A DNA stretch of 64,000 bases from Gautieria morchelliformis (GCA_015179125.1 WHVA01000040.1:1-64000), one strand, 5' to 3'. Shown: positions 23,360 to 34,756, counted from the first letter of the stretch. Notes: generated by a model from the sequence alone, not told the origin. Program-made: numbers and translations.

Positions 23360-23956
23360 ATGTCCTCGCCCGCTATTGAGCTTGTTGCCCTCCCCAGCTT
23401 CACCCAAAACCTCTCCGACCTGCCAAACATGTCACGTGTCGATCCCACCCTCCTGCACTTCTCCGGCTTCTCGTCATCCAGAGCAGCCAGTGAAGCCAAG
23501 CTACAAAGGATGCTTGACTGCCGTGATCTCGACGTCGCATGGTCTTCAAAGTGGTCCGTCAGCTCTGAGGACCTCACACCAGCGAACAGTCAGGCGCCCA
23601 CTCGCCCTGCACTCGCATTCCTCAGACCCCGACACAGACGAGAGAACACGTACTACATCGGCGACCCTGTCTTCCTCAACGATGGAACCCCCCCGTGTGG
23701 AACCCCCTACACTTTCGAAGGCTGGGTGGGGCGACGTTTCTGTAACATGGCAGGAGAGCGAATACGTCGAGCAAGGTTCCGAGGGCCGCACTTGCCCATG
23801 GACCCCAATCCCCCTGAGCTCATCATTGACCTGCGTTACCAGGAAGGGAAGGGTCAGGAGAGATGGTGGTCCCGCCTGTGGCATACTTGGAAACGATGTC
23901 TCGGTGGATGTTGGGGGCTAGGTGGCAGCTGTGCTTGTCGGGACGACAAGCATTGA
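23360..23956 (+). CDS. Extra 3' frame of the chromovirus (unknown product)
   Basis: An uninterrupted 198-residue frame lies between the chromodomain end and the 3' LTR, where some elements carry an env or accessory gene. It starts MSSPAIELVALPSF, has a middle part rich in Arg/Pro, and ends in a Trp/Cys-rich tail (WWSRLWHTWKRCLGGCWGLG). No signal peptide or clear transmembrane helix is seen, so there is no support for an envelope protein. It may be an accessory gene, a captured host fragment, or a chance open frame. The product is not recognised. Confidence 0.45.
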   Translation: MSSPAIELVALPSFTQNLSDLPNMSRVDPTLLHFSGFSSSRAASEAKLQRMLDCRDLDVAWSSKWSVSSEDLTPANSQAPTRPALAFLRPRHRRENTYYIGDPVFLNDGTPPCGTPYTFEGWVGRRFCNMAGERIRRARFRGPHLPMDPNPPELIIDLRYQEGKGQERWWSRLWHTWKRCLGGCWGLGGSCACRDDKH

Positions 23957-23967
23957 GAGGGGGGTGA

Positions 23968-24336
23968 TGTCAGGGTTCACGTGTTTCCTTCCACAAGTTT
24001 CTATTTCCTTCCATGAGTTTCCGTCACATGTCACTTTCCGTCACATGTCACTTTCTGTCACATGTCACATTCCGTCACATTCCGTAACCTTCTACAAGTT
24101 TCCATCTCCCCTATTATGTAAGCCTTGCCAGCGCTATAAGACTGTAGCCCGTGTGGTGGCGTTTCCTCAGCTTGATCTCTGAGGATACCCACTACACAGG
24201 CAAGTCCCCATGTATCTATCGTTGGTAGAGTTATAAACTGAGGATACCCACTACACAGTTGGTCATTGTCCTAGTATCGGCTCTTATCTCCTTGAGTATC
24301 TTTGGTTGTGGCTTCGTCATTAGTGTTGCCCTCACA
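23968..24336 (+). repeat. 3' LTR of the chromovirus
   Basis: This 369-bp LTR has the same TGTCAGGG start and CCCTCACA end as the 5' LTR. The tandem segment near the start is shorter and contains GTCACATGTCAC units instead of GTCAGTTTCC; the remainder matches with few differences. Confidence 0.85.
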
Positions 24337-25366
24337 GCATCCACATCACACGCGATCGCTCAAAAAGGATGATAACGATAGATCAGTCCCATTATATCGA
24401 CCGCATGCTGACTCGCTATGATATGACACAATGTAGACCAGCGCACATGCCTTTTCCACCAGGCACAAAGCTCACACAGAACATGGAGAAATTTTCTGAC
24501 TCCTCCATCATTTCCCAATACCAACAAATCGTCGGCTCGCTCATGTATGCCATGCTCAGCTCCAGACCAGACATCTGCTTCGCCATCAACCAACTCTCGC
24601 AATTCGGTTCAAACCCCATGGCAGAACACCTCCTCACTGCGCAGCATGTTCTACGCTACCTATCCACGACATGGGGCTACAGCGTAACATACGGAAGAAA
24701 TGATTCCACCGAAATCGTCAGCTACTCTGACTCGGACTGGGCTTCGAATGCCGAAGGCCACCGGTCAACGAGTGGCTATGTCTTCATCCTGTCAGGAGGC
24801 TCCATCGCATGGGCCACGCAGAAGCAACGGACAGTCGCCCTGTCCTCGACAGAAGCCGAATACATGGCCCTGATGGAATGCACGAAGCATGCACAATGGA
24901 CCATATCATTGCTCCAGCAACTCGACTTCAAAATTGAATTGCCCCTCGACATCTTCTCAGACTCGCTAGGTGCTCGCGCCATCGCCACGAACACCGTTTT
25001 TCACAAGTGAACAAAGCACATAGATGTCAAGTACCACTACATCCATGACTGCATCAAGAAGGGAATTGTGGAGATATCTGCTGTATCGACGAAGGAGAAT
25101 GCGGCTGACATCCTGACGAAATCCCTACCCCGCAAACAACATCAGAAACTATCCTCGAAACTGGGGATTAGCGATTGTCCAATCGCGGGGGAGTGTTGAA
25201 ATCCAGAGAACGATCGACCCCTCGCTATCCCCCATTCCTTTTCCATGACTGATCTCTCCTTTCTTGACCATCTAGTATAGATTACATAACTACTGTACAG
25301 TGGTGCTAAAGACTTCTTCTGACGCCGTCTAGGTCTGTGAGCTGCCAACAGAAGTTGCTCTCACAA
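24337..25366 (+). mobile_element. Second Ty1/Copia element, 3' end only
   Basis: The frame encodes the end of reverse transcriptase (MITIDQSHYIDRMLTRYDM) and RNase H (SYSDSDWASNAEGHRSTSGY, LSSTEAEYMALMECTKHAQW), then the conserved tail with NAADILTKSLPR. CGGGGGAG is the polypurine tract and the 3' LTR begins TGTTGAAATCCAGAG at 25194. The LTR end lies about 25357-25366. It is truncated at the left where the chromovirus LTR begins and has about one break in what remains. Confidence 0.8.
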
Positions 25367-26082
25367 TACACGAGTGAACGTGAGCGTCTGGTCGGAGTTT
25401 GAAATCGGAAGTGTGAAACAGAGTTGTGGTGACATGTGTATGCACAGTTCTGCTACACAGAAATAAGTGAATTTGAGTGAAGGCAGCCTCGGAAAATTAA
25501 GTAAAATTCATAGATAGTTAGAGGGAGGTTGAACAGGCCTTATGAGGATAGCAGATATTTTTATGATGGTGATAAATGGTTTTTTAAAGGCCGTTGATGC
25601 AGAATACAAGGTTACAGTAAGGAGTCAGTTTAAAGGCTGGTTAAACAGCTAGATCTGAGACTACACAATATGCTGGTTGAACAGCAGTTCCCATACACAC
25701 ACATAGTGTGCATGTCCCCATGCATAGTGTGCCTGTCCCCACTTGTTGGTCGAGATGGCCGGGCTGGCCTGGCGGTGTGTGGGTGATTGGGACACATGGT
25801 GGTCCCCCCGCCCTCCTTGCTGCATGTGCTGGAAGGGGATAGTCATTTGTTTATACTTACCTTTTCGGCGTGATGCTATCTGCCAGCCATGCTGTCATTC
25901 ATAGGTGAAGCAGGTTACTCATTGCTCACTGCTATGTAGTTAACCTGTTATAACTGCACAAGGTCTTTCAAGCAAGGCCTATGAACTCACCACAGAGTCC
26001 TTTTGGGTGGACATTAATCCAGGCTACCATCTGTGACCTTACCATTGCTATTTGTAACCAGACACCTTTGAATTCATTAAAA
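25367..26082. other. Interval between Copia tail and Helitron 3' end
   Basis: No gene is supported in these 716 bp. A short CA-rich patch (ACACACACATAG near 25693) and a repeated GTGCCTGTCCCC/GTGCATGTCCCC word near 25710-25740 are visible. Confidence 0.35.
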
Positions 26083-26112
26083 CTAGGTGGGTACCTGCGC
26101 TTCGCGCGGGGG
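26083..26112 (-). terminator. Helitron 3' terminus, hairpin plus CTAG
   Basis: The plus strand reads CTAGGTGGGTACCTGCGCTT then CGCGCGGGG. The stem is 7 bp with a 3-nt TTC loop. The A-T-rich insertion context (TTAAAA next to CTAG) is what Helitrons prefer. Confidence 0.6.
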
Positions 26113-27281
26113 TTTAGGTCAAATGCATCGGTAAGGCCAAATGCATCAGTAAATTCACAGGCATTGAGACAATAAATACTTGCATCAAGAAAAAGTATAC
26201 TAAGTAAATTGTATCAGGGAAGTGAATGTCACAGTTCAAGGAGATCTGAGCAATACATCTTCATATACAATATTTTTGGTTTGCACACCCTCCTCAAGCA
26301 AGAGCTTAACTCTGTTCCAGTTGGTCCCCCTTGATTTTATGATTAAAATATTAGATCAATGCCTTTGACAAAGGATTCCTATTGCTTAGCGGCTGGGACT
26401 GCTATATCTGCCCTTTGCCTATGTGCTGACTAAGCCTTCCGAGGCGCGTCCAGCACTGATGGATGGTGATCACGTGACCACATCAATGAAGAAATGGTCT
26501 CGATCTAGAGGATAGCTGTCTCAAAAGGCTTTGCTTTTGAGATAGTTTAGAGTAGACAATAATAGTAGGCTTTCAATGAAGAATTGGAGAAAACTATCGA
26601 GATTTAATCTCTGTAGCTATCAAACAAGACTACAGTGACTTCAGGGGGTGAAACAGTTGATTCTGGATGATCGGTTCATACATTCGTGGTAGCTACTTAT
26701 ACTATACTAGTGATAACTACCAGTGTTCGAGATAGTGGGTTAATGGGTCGAAAAACTATGTGTAACTAAAGGGGCGACTACTTGTAGTCATAAAGCCATG
26801 AGAATGATGGGATAATGTCAGGGGTGTTGGGCTTTGGAATAAAGTCTTGTACCTACTATACAAAGCCCCTGTCTACATGGTGTCAAGATAGTGATCAGCT
26901 GGTCGTGTCATGGAGCTCAATAGAAAATGGAAATCAAATCTCTCCTGTGTAGCATAAATGCTAGTCTTGGTGATGGGGCCGCTGTCTCTGTGCCTCTTCT
27001 ATGGGGCAGCTGATCGAGCATACGTACTTGGAATGACATCCCATAGTCATTCTGCGACGTCTGATGCTCCTGCGCAGTCTGTACTCCTCTGCAGCGTTTG
27101 GTGCCCACACCTCCTTGGTGCCTGTGGCCTGGCACCTGTCAACATCATGGCCGATACCATCAGTCGATAGGCGTGCTATCTCTGATCGGCCACACGTGGT
27201 CGATGCTCTTGTTCCTGTATCTTATCTGATTTACAGATAAGATAGCTGCTTGGTCGTGATGTCATGTGTCGTCTGTGCATG

Positions 27282-27971
27282 TCAATATCTACTGTGAGTG
27301 TCATTTCTGTTCTTTGTTCGATTCTTCTTTTTGTTTCTTTTTATTAGTTTCTGTATATATATAGATGACTTAAATGGCATAGTTGCGTATATAACAACAC
27401 TTGATACACCAACATACAATTGACCATGTCCAAACACTGGATATCTCAGATCCAGCCCAACCATACCCAAAGACTGTCCCTGAGACTTGTTGATAGTCAT
27501 TGCAAATGCCAAACGCACTGGAAACTGCCTCCTTTGCAGCACAAATGGCAATTCTCCCTCTGATGGCTTAATGATGATCCTGGGGATGAAAGCAATATTT
27601 CCTGCACGTGGACCTGAGATGATCCTGACCTCCAACACTCTAATGTTCATCCTCACCAACCGCAGCCTTGTCCCATTGCATAGTCCTTGCCTCTGATCCA
27701 AATTGCACAACAGCATCAGAGGCACTCCAGGCTTGACTTCCAAGCGAGCAGGAGGAAGACTGCCCATCTCTATGGAATTCAGATACTCTGCAGGATACCG
27801 ATCTGCATCGTCGGATTCCATAATGGAATTTGCACAGTGCAAGACCTGAGCATCACCTGGAAACTCCCTGAACACCATGGAATTGATCTCATTGACCTCA
27901 GTGTTTCTGGCACAGAGGATGGCCCACTCCAAAAAGTAATCATCCTGGGCAGGTGTCAGAACCGTCCACAC
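27282..27971 (-). pseudogene. Helitron PIF1-like helicase, C-terminal part
   Basis: The peptide contains WAILCARNTEVNEINSMVF, PGVPLMLLCNLDQRQGLCNG (the conserved PIF1 'GLCNGTR' block), and helicase motif V as MTINKSQGQSLG, followed by a degraded motif VI (YVGVSSV). The usual end of the family is YVALSR. This half would carry the last catalytic motifs of the 5'-3' DNA helicase used in rolling-circle transposition. The upstream half of the protein is separated from it by the solo LTR at 28165-29431 and by repeat-rich DNA. Confidence 0.75.
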
Positions 27972-28164
27972 CGGGCGTAAGATCCCAATGTTGAAGACCC
28001 TGCACTAAGAAGGGGTGCCTGTTCTGGTTGGTCGAAAGAGATAAGAAGAAGGACAAGTCTGAAGTAGACAAGCCTCGAAGTAAGAGATTGAGAGAAGAGA
28101 GAAGATAGAGTGAGCAAGGTATCCTCAAGTGCTTAAGGGCACAGGAGACAGTGTAACATATATG

Positions 28165-29431
28165 TGTCAAGATTGGTTTTTAGGCGTTAATATCGTGTAT
28201 TAGTGAACACAGCGAATGCCCAAATAACTTGTGCGAATAAGTGTGCCATTCAGAGAATAAGGTGAACCAATAAATGTTCAGAAGATAAGAGGGCTGCCCA
28301 AATGAGGCTTGCCCTATCTACAGTCGTAGCGAAATAGCCCGTGGCACTTGATGATGTAATGTGCAAGGTGTCATGGAAAGATTGTTCAGCAGTAACAATC
28401 CTTTCGTTGGTGAAGGTGCTCCTTCGGAGCCCTTTGCCGACAGCACAGATAATAGTTCAAAGGCTAAGGTAATGAAGGTGAAGTATGAAAACTCACCAGT
28501 GGTGCTTAAGTCTTCCTCTGGTCGAAGATAGTAATCTACGGGAGAGGGCTCAAGACGATGGTCACAGTGAGGTCAAGTTTTGCACAAGATAAACGTATGA
28601 TAATTGAACTGGAGAATATACATGCAAATGTAAACTACTTATACCGAATGCTCATATGATATCAGCGAATAGGAAAGGGGCCGTCATGAGTCAGGGTTGG
28701 GTAGGGGTGCGCAGTCAGGATACAAAATAGATGAAACACGTATACAATAGAAAGAGGGAGGAGTGCGAATGTGAAACGACGGGGAGAAAAGAGGATGAAG
28801 GCACCTATATACGAAAACACGCCTTGCAACCTGCACATATGTTACCCTGCACAGACTCTTCGTCTGCTGGGCTGATCCCACACAATCTATGGTTAGGGCG
28901 TCCCGCGAATGCATCCTGGCCATATGAACACCTAAAGGGGTTGCGTCGGGAAGATGATGGGGCCAGTGATGAACCATCATGCCGGGTAGAGGATGTCGAT
29001 TGTGTTTGATGGCATGCCTGCTGGTGAATGATGTGAGCAGCAAATGGTCGTTTGGCAAATGTGGCAAAGGGTGAATGGAGTGATCATAGGGGACATGTGG
29101 TCGAAGGGTAGGGCGAAGCCGAGCGAACACGGAGGAGGAGTTGTGGAAGGGAAAACAGGGGTAGCTGGGTGCAAGAAATCTTCAAGTCATGACAATCCGG
29201 CCATAGGAACATCCAAAGGGGGTTGAGCCGAGGAGGTGATAGGACCAGTGATGAACCATCAAGCCGGGTAAAGGATGTCAATCGTGCATTGATGGCATGG
29301 CTATGGTGAATGACACGAGTAGCGAAAATCGTTCGGCGAACTCGGCGAAGGGTGAGCAGAGTGAACATAGAGGTGGAGTGATGAAGCGGAGGACAGAGCT
29401 ACTGGGTATAGGAAATAAACGCGTCATGACA
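28165..29431. repeat. Long solo LTR (family F), copy 1
   Basis: The 1267-bp unit starts TGTCAAGATTGG and ends GGTCATGACA-like (CGCGTCATGACA), with 5-bp duplications ATATG at 28160-28164 and 29432-29436. It aligns with copy 2 at 35308-36434. It contains an internal imperfect duplication (about 28955-29110 and 29235-29375, sharing CCAGTGATGAACCATCA). No coding capacity is supported. It could be a solo LTR or a TRIM-like unit. Confidence 0.8.
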
Positions 29432-29499
29432 ATATGATAACCAAACTAGTGAAATACATGGAGCAAGCTCTGTTATTTATCTACTTTGGAAGAGGGGGA

Positions 29500-29768
29500 T
29501 GAGTCAGAAGACAATAGGAGGGAGGAGTCACCGTGAGTCAGAATGAGTCAGTGTGAGTCAGAGTGAGTCAGGTGAGTATGAGAAGGAGTCAGAACAACAA
29601 GAGGGATGAGTCACAATGAGTCAGAATGAGTCAGAATGAGTCAGAGTGAGTCAGGTGAGTCATGAAGAGGAGTCAGGACAATAAAGCTGATATGGTACAC
29701 AACAGGGGAACTGAGTCATAATAGTCAATGAAAACAAGAAGAGTGAGTCATGGAGACAATAATGAGTC
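29500..29768. repeat. TGAGTCA-rich tandem array
   Basis: About thirteen exact TGAGTCA words occur in 270 bp, many inside a 10-bp period (TGAGTCAGAA). Further GAGTCA words lack the leading T. TGAGTCA is the canonical AP-1/Gcn4-type bZIP site. Whether this is regulatory or only a minisatellite cannot be told. Confidence 0.8.
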
Positions 29769-30239
29769 GTCCTAACCCCTGAGCCAACCAACAATCTGGA
29801 ACCACACATCTCTGCTCCAGACACACAGCCTCTGAGGCAATGCTTGACTTTCCAAGTCAATCGAAGGGGGTGGTGTAGGGTTAGGTGGTTGAGAGGGTTG
29901 GAAATGATCGAAACAATATGGGTCATAGCTGGTGCTAACCCTGCTTTCCAATATCTGAATCTCTACACTTCTCTTGCCCTCATGCACAAAGGGAATATAG
30001 TGCATAGGCATGTCAACTCATCCTGAGGAAGGGTCGAAGAAGAGTTCATGGGGATCAAGGCTTCCCCAATCCATGCTGTCGGCACTCATCCTGCCAGATT
30101 GTCACCTGGTGTGGACCGGTGATGGTGCCCGAATGCTTGGCGACATCTGCATAGGGAATGATGGTGTAGGCACATGTGTGGGAGTGGCAGTGAAGCACAT
30201 GGCACTGGAGGTGATGGCTCAACTTGGGGTATGAAGATG

Positions 30240-30964
30240 TGATGGTAGTGGTCTGATGAGACAATTGGGGGAAAAGATTCCATGTAAGCGCTCAGCACAG
30301 TTGGTGAAATAAACCGGTTCATGACAGCAGGGACTGGATTGCCAATGCCAGGGTATATTTCCTGGATCAGATCTTCAATTCCAGGGCTGCAAACCATGTG
30401 TTGAGGGAGTGAGAGGGTATGATCCAGTGGGAGATCCTTTCCCTGGCCCACATTCTGCAGCCATTCTGCAAACCTGGCTCTGTCAGGGTCATTTCTCACC
30501 CGCATGTTCTCTGTCAGATGGAGGACCTTGATCTTTGGCCACAGATATGACTTCTGAAGGGTAGCTCCCACAATATCCTCTTTGGAGCCTTTGGGGACAA
30601 TTGGGAGAGTCTGCTGAAAGTCACCTCCAAAGGCAACCATATGCCACCAAAGGGTCGGTCAGGCTGGTCAAGGAAATCCCTCAGTGTCCTGTCAATGGCC
30701 TCTATGGCATGGTGATGCTGCATTGCAGCCTCATCCCAGATGAGGAGACTGGCCTTTCTCAGCATGTCAGCCTTGTCAGAGTTCTTTCTGATGGAGGAGA
30801 GAGAGCACTCATGGACAGGAATGGGAATTCCAAGCATGCTATGAGAGGTTGTACCCTTAGTGAGGATAAGTGCAGCCATTGCAGATGAGGCTACTGCAAT
30901 CACAATGAGGTGCTCAGCTCTACAGGAGTGGATTAGAGTGTTCCATGTGAATGATTTCCCAGCA
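30240..30964 (-). pseudogene. Helitron PIF1-like helicase, N-terminal part
   Basis: It reads GKSFTWNTLIHSCRA (end of Walker A) at the truncated edge, then SLLIWDEAAMQHHHAIEAID (Walker B), AFGGDFQQTLPIVPKG and VLHLTENMRVRNDPD, which are successive PIF1/Helitron helicase motifs. It is cut exactly at the LTR end of the gag-element pair, so the glycine-rich start of Walker A is missing. The fragment has a frame change near 30640. Confidence 0.75.
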
Positions 30965-31310
30965 TGTAAATAACCTATGTATCTACATGTACAATAGTTA
31001 TTACATAATCCCAGTGGGCCCCTTAGGGACCCACTGTATAGTTTATGCGTGGGAACTGGCCAGCGGTTCCCATCGCATCTTACTCTTACCTGTCACTATG
31101 TAGCATTCAGAATACCACTCATTGGTCAAGTTCTGCAGTGCCCTTGTGATACAAGGTCCTAAGATCGACATCTTTACACCTTTTTGAACTATCCTGTGGT
31201 TGATCGCCACGCGACCAACCGATAGTGGATTCGAAGCAATCTTGAAAAAGATCGCTGCGTCGATGACTAAACATCGTTGAGACCCTCCAGTAGACCCTCT
31301 ACTGTCGGCT

Positions 31311-32280
31311 GTGAGCATGATGATTCCACGCAGTCGAAGACGGACACGAGCGATGAGCTTGAGGTCCACACCCCAGGCGCATCCCAGCAACACGACAGCT
31401 GACGCTACCCTGGACCAAGAGTCCAGGACGATAGAAGACGGAGAGATCGTAGATCTCACCGCCCTTGTCCCCCCAGTAGAGGACGAGGAAAACCCCGACC
31501 ACGTCTCATCGAGCGTGGCCGAGGAAGAGACGACGCCGGGCAACGAGCCGGCGCTGCCCCCCCATTCCTCTCTGCCCAGAGACAAAGGAAAGGGCAGAGA
31601 AGTCTCGCTGTCGTCAGACGGTAGAGCAACAACGTCGAGGCGGGCACAAAGCCACGACTTGAACCGATGCTCACGAAGCAGAGCAATGATGATCGTCCCT
31701 GAAGGGGGACGATGGCAAAAAAGACGAGCCCCAGACGATGGTCAGGACTTGGAATACTCGAGCTCCAGTCGCAAGAGCTCGAGGGCTCACGCCATCGACC
31801 ATGAGACGGCAGAGGCCCTGAACAAACAGGTGCAGGCTGCGCTGCACCAAAGCACGCTGACGCGCCACAAGCACGATCAGCTGGCATTGCAGCTTGACAA
31901 CGCCGCCGCCGCCCTAATGGCAATCGGCAAGGAACTCCACCAGGCGGAGGAGATCAGGCTGCAAGACGCAGCCACGCTGGAGGACGTCCAGAAAGCCCTC
32001 CACCCACGTGGAATGCGACACAACTCGTCCGAGCTCGCGACAGTCCGCAGCCAACGAACGCAGTCATGACGTGGAAGACCCACGCCGAATGGAGTGGGAC
32101 AAGCAGCGAATGCTGCCGCCAGCCGTCCCGGTCAAACAGGACGTAAGGTTCAGGAATGAACCACAAGAGCAACTGGCTGCCCCAACGGACAGCCATAAGA
32201 CGATCCAACAGATTGTTAGGGAACAGGTCGCCTCAGAGCCTGACTCTGAAACGACGACTGAGAGCTTAGAGCTCTAAGTC
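31311..32280 (+). pseudogene. Gag N-terminal region, left arm
   Basis: The frame includes EDGEIVDLTALVPPVEDEEN, a Ser/Arg-rich stretch, EALNKQVQAALHQSTLTRHK and AMGKELHQAEEIRLQDAAT-like heptads suggesting coiled coil. It matches the minus-strand copies at 3731-2513 and 34241-32438. It ends before the Retrotrans_gag domain. Confidence 0.7.
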
Positions 32281-32437
32281 GCACACTGGCAGCGTAAAGA
32301 AGCCGCAGCCGCCACACGTGGGCACTTGAGCTACTAGCGAAGAACGCTGAAGAAACGGTGGCCCACAGCCACACCGCTCAGCTGCCCGACGAGCAGCTCA
32401 CGTGAGCCGTACAGGACGCACGGCAGGCGCGCGCAGC

Positions 32438-34241
32438 CTACAACAGCAGGCTGCGGATCCGCAACGCGGGACTGACCGGGGACACCAGGCACAAAGCGCC
32501 CCCGGAACTGAGAGCACAAAATGCTCCCGATGCTTTCGCTAGCACAGACTTCTCCAGGTCTGTGTCTGCGGCGTCTGCTAACGCCACGCGGATCATCCGT
32601 GTGATCCCGTCGTACGGCTCCATTGGTACGACGTCGGCCTGGTCCGGGATTCCCTGGCCTTCCGTTGGGGCCATGGATCGTTCACACGGCTGTGACGCCA
32701 CGCGGGGCAGGCTGTTATATGCCCTGATGGGCCCCAGGCCTGGATCGGGCTTGGGATCAGGAGCATTTTGTGCTCTTGGTTCCGGGGGCGTTTTGTGCCT
32801 GGTGTCCCTGGTCAGTCCTGCATTGCGGATCCACAGCCTGCTGTTGTAGGCTGCGCGCGCCTGCCGTGCGTCCTGTACGGCTTGCGTGAGCTGCTCGTCG
32901 GGCGGCTGAGCAGTGTGGCTGTGGGCCACTGTCTCTTCAGCGTTCTTCGCTAGTAGCTCGAGTGCCCGTGTGTGACGGCGTGTGGCTGCGGCTTCTTTAC
33001 GCTGTCAGTGTGCGACTTCGAGTTCTAAGCTCTCGGTCGTTGTTTCAGAGTCAGGCTCTAGGCGACCTGATACCTAACGATCTGTTGGATCGTCTTACGG
33101 CTGTCCGTTGGGGCAGCCGGTTGCTCTTGAGGTTTGTTCCCGAACCTTACGTCCTGTTCGACCGGGACGGCTGGCGGCAGCATTCGCTGCTTGCCCCGCT
33201 CCTTTCGGCGCGGGTCTTCCACGTCGCGACTGCATTCGTTGGCTGCGGACTGTCGTGAGCTCGGACGAGTTGCGTCACATTCCCCGCATGGGCGGAGGGC
33301 TTTCTGGACGTCCTCCAGCGTGGCTGCATCTTGCAGCCTGATCTCCTCCGCCTGGTGGAGTTCCTTGCCGATTGCCATTAGGGCGGTGGTGGTGTTGTCA
33401 AGCTGCGATGCCAGCTGATCGTGCTTGTGGCGCGTCAGCGTGCTTTGGTGCAGCACAGCCTGCACCTGTTTGTTCAGGGCCTCTGCCGTCTCGTGGTCGA
33501 TGGCGTGAGCCCTCGAGCTCTTGCGACTGGAGCTCGAGTATTCCGAGTCCTGACCATCGTCTGGGGCTCATCTTTTTTGCCGTCGTCCTCCTTCCGGGAT
33601 GATTGTCGTCGCTAGCTCCTTGCCAAACTGCATGAGGGCAGACACAAAGTTATCAAGCTGCGATGTGATGCACTCGTGCTTGTGGCCCATGAGGGTGTTC
33701 CGGTGCAATGTGTCCTGCACCTGTTTGGCCATTGCCTCAGCCATCTCGTTGTCGATGGCATGTGTCCTCAAGCTCTTGCAACTCGAGCTCAAGTATTCTG
33801 ACCCTGACCATCGTCAGGGGCTTGTCTTTTTTGTCTTCGTCCTCCTTTGGGGATGATAGTCATCACTCAACTTTGCGAGCGGCGGTTCGAGTCTCAGCTT
33901 CAAGCCCATCTCGAATGTGATGCTCTGCCATCTGATGATGGCGAGACTTCTCTGCCCTTACCTTTGTCTTTGGGCAGAGGGGATTGGGGGGGCAGCGCCG
34001 GTCTATCGCCCAGCGACATCTCCTCGACCACACTCGGCGAGATGTGGTCGGGATTTTCCTCATCCTCGATTGGGGGGACAAGGGCGGTGAGATTGTAGAT
34101 CTCACTGTCTTCCGGTGTCCTGGGTTCTTGGTCCAGGGTTGCGTCAGCCGTCGTGTCACTAGGCTGCGCCTGGGGCCTGGACCCTGAGCTGGTGGCTCGC
34201 ATCCATCTTCGACTGCATGGAATCATCATGCTTGCAGCCAA
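32438..34241 (-). pseudogene. Gag N-terminal region, right arm
   Basis: This is the same gag region on the minus strand, starting at the mirrored MMIPCSRRWMRATS and running through the coiled-coil-like part to DAADTDLEKSVLAKAS near 32540. It is slightly longer than the left arm and contains a diverged duplicate of the middle part near 33568-33792. Confidence 0.65.
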
Positions 34242-34589
34242 CAGTAGAGGGTCTACTGGAGGGTCTCAATGATGTTTAGTCATCAACACAGCGATCTTTT
34301 TCAAGATTGCTCCAAATCCACAATCGGTTGGTCGCGTGGCGATCAACCACAGGATAGTTCAAAAAGGTGTAAGGATGTTGATCTTAAGACCTTGTATCAC
34401 AAGGGCACACAGAACTTAACCAAGGTGTGGTATTCTGAATTCTACGTAGTGACAGTATAGGGTAAGATGTGATTGGGAACCGCCGGCCGGTTCCCAGGCA
34501 TGAACTGTACAGTGAGTCCCTAAGGGGCCCACTGGTATTAGCTAAGCACTTATGTACATAGGTTGTTTACAAGGCAGGACTATCGGACC

Positions 34590-34660
34590 GATTGGAATGT
34601 TGGAAATGAAGCGGGACTGAGGATTGGAAGTCGGAATAGCATGGTCGTAATATTCTTGAC
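34590..34660 (-). repeat. Short LTR fragment of the 862-1540 Gypsy family
   Basis: The words GGAATGTTGGAAATGA, GGAAGTCGGAA and TGGTCGTAA follow the same order as in the LTR end at 1435-1540, with an internal deletion. Confidence 0.5.
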
Positions 34661-34756
34661 TCGTAGCCCATCAAGGAACTCATAGACATTCAACCTGTTG
34701 GGGCACCTTAACTCCATAAAATGGGTACACAAATCCACTTGTGCAAACACTCCCTT

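Larger units (their letters stand above)
17747..24336 (+). mobile_element. Ty3/Gypsy chromovirus, nearly whole
   Basis: Two LTRs (17747-18178 and 23968-24336) flank gag, pol with chromodomain and an extra frame. Gag and pol are separate frames, gag first, only a few bases apart. A GAGAGGGGGG purine tract precedes the 3' LTR. The LTRs are nearly identical outside a short tandem-repeat segment, so insertion was fairly recent. It looks almost whole with roughly two or three breaks. Flanking 5-mers (GCTAT and GCATC) do not match, so no target duplication is visible. It abuts a truncated Copia tail on the right. Confidence 0.88.
26083..30964 (-). mobile_element. Helitron, 5'-truncated, with nested insertion
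   Basis: On the minus strand the element ends at 26083 with CTAG followed by T in the target, preceded by a 7-bp hairpin (CCCGCGC/GCGCAGG with one wobble, 26093-26110). A hairpin plus CTRR end inserted before T is the Helitron 3' signature. Upstream are two pieces of a PIF1-type Helitron helicase (27282-27971 and about 30240-30964). A long solo LTR (28165-29431) lies between them. The left helicase end is cut at 30965 by the gag-element pair, so Rep/HUH sequence is absent from the window. Helitrons transpose by a rolling-circle mechanism. The 3' end call rests on motif reading only. Confidence 0.65.
30965..34571. mobile_element. Inverted pair of gag-element B halves (palindromic structure)
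   Basis: A plus-strand half (30965 to about 32530: LTR end, leader, gag start) faces a minus-strand half (34571 to about 32531). The two share the LTR end TGTAAATAAC/TGTAAACAAC, the leader and most of the gag N-terminal region, and also match the interrupted copy at 1541-4084. A spacer of about 230 bp present only in the right half separates the mirrored arms. Flanking 5-mers (CAGCA and AGGCA) do not form a clean duplication. The pair interrupts the Helitron helicase at 30964. It is a fossil with several breaks in both gag frames. Confidence 0.75.

Noticed and set aside
17747-24341. Target duplication of the chromovirus
   Set aside because: Flanking 5-mers GCTAT and GCATC differ, so no duplication is claimed.
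32562-33615. Several plus-strand open frames with Arg/Ser/Leu-rich translations
   Set aside because: They are antisense readings of the minus-strand gag arm.
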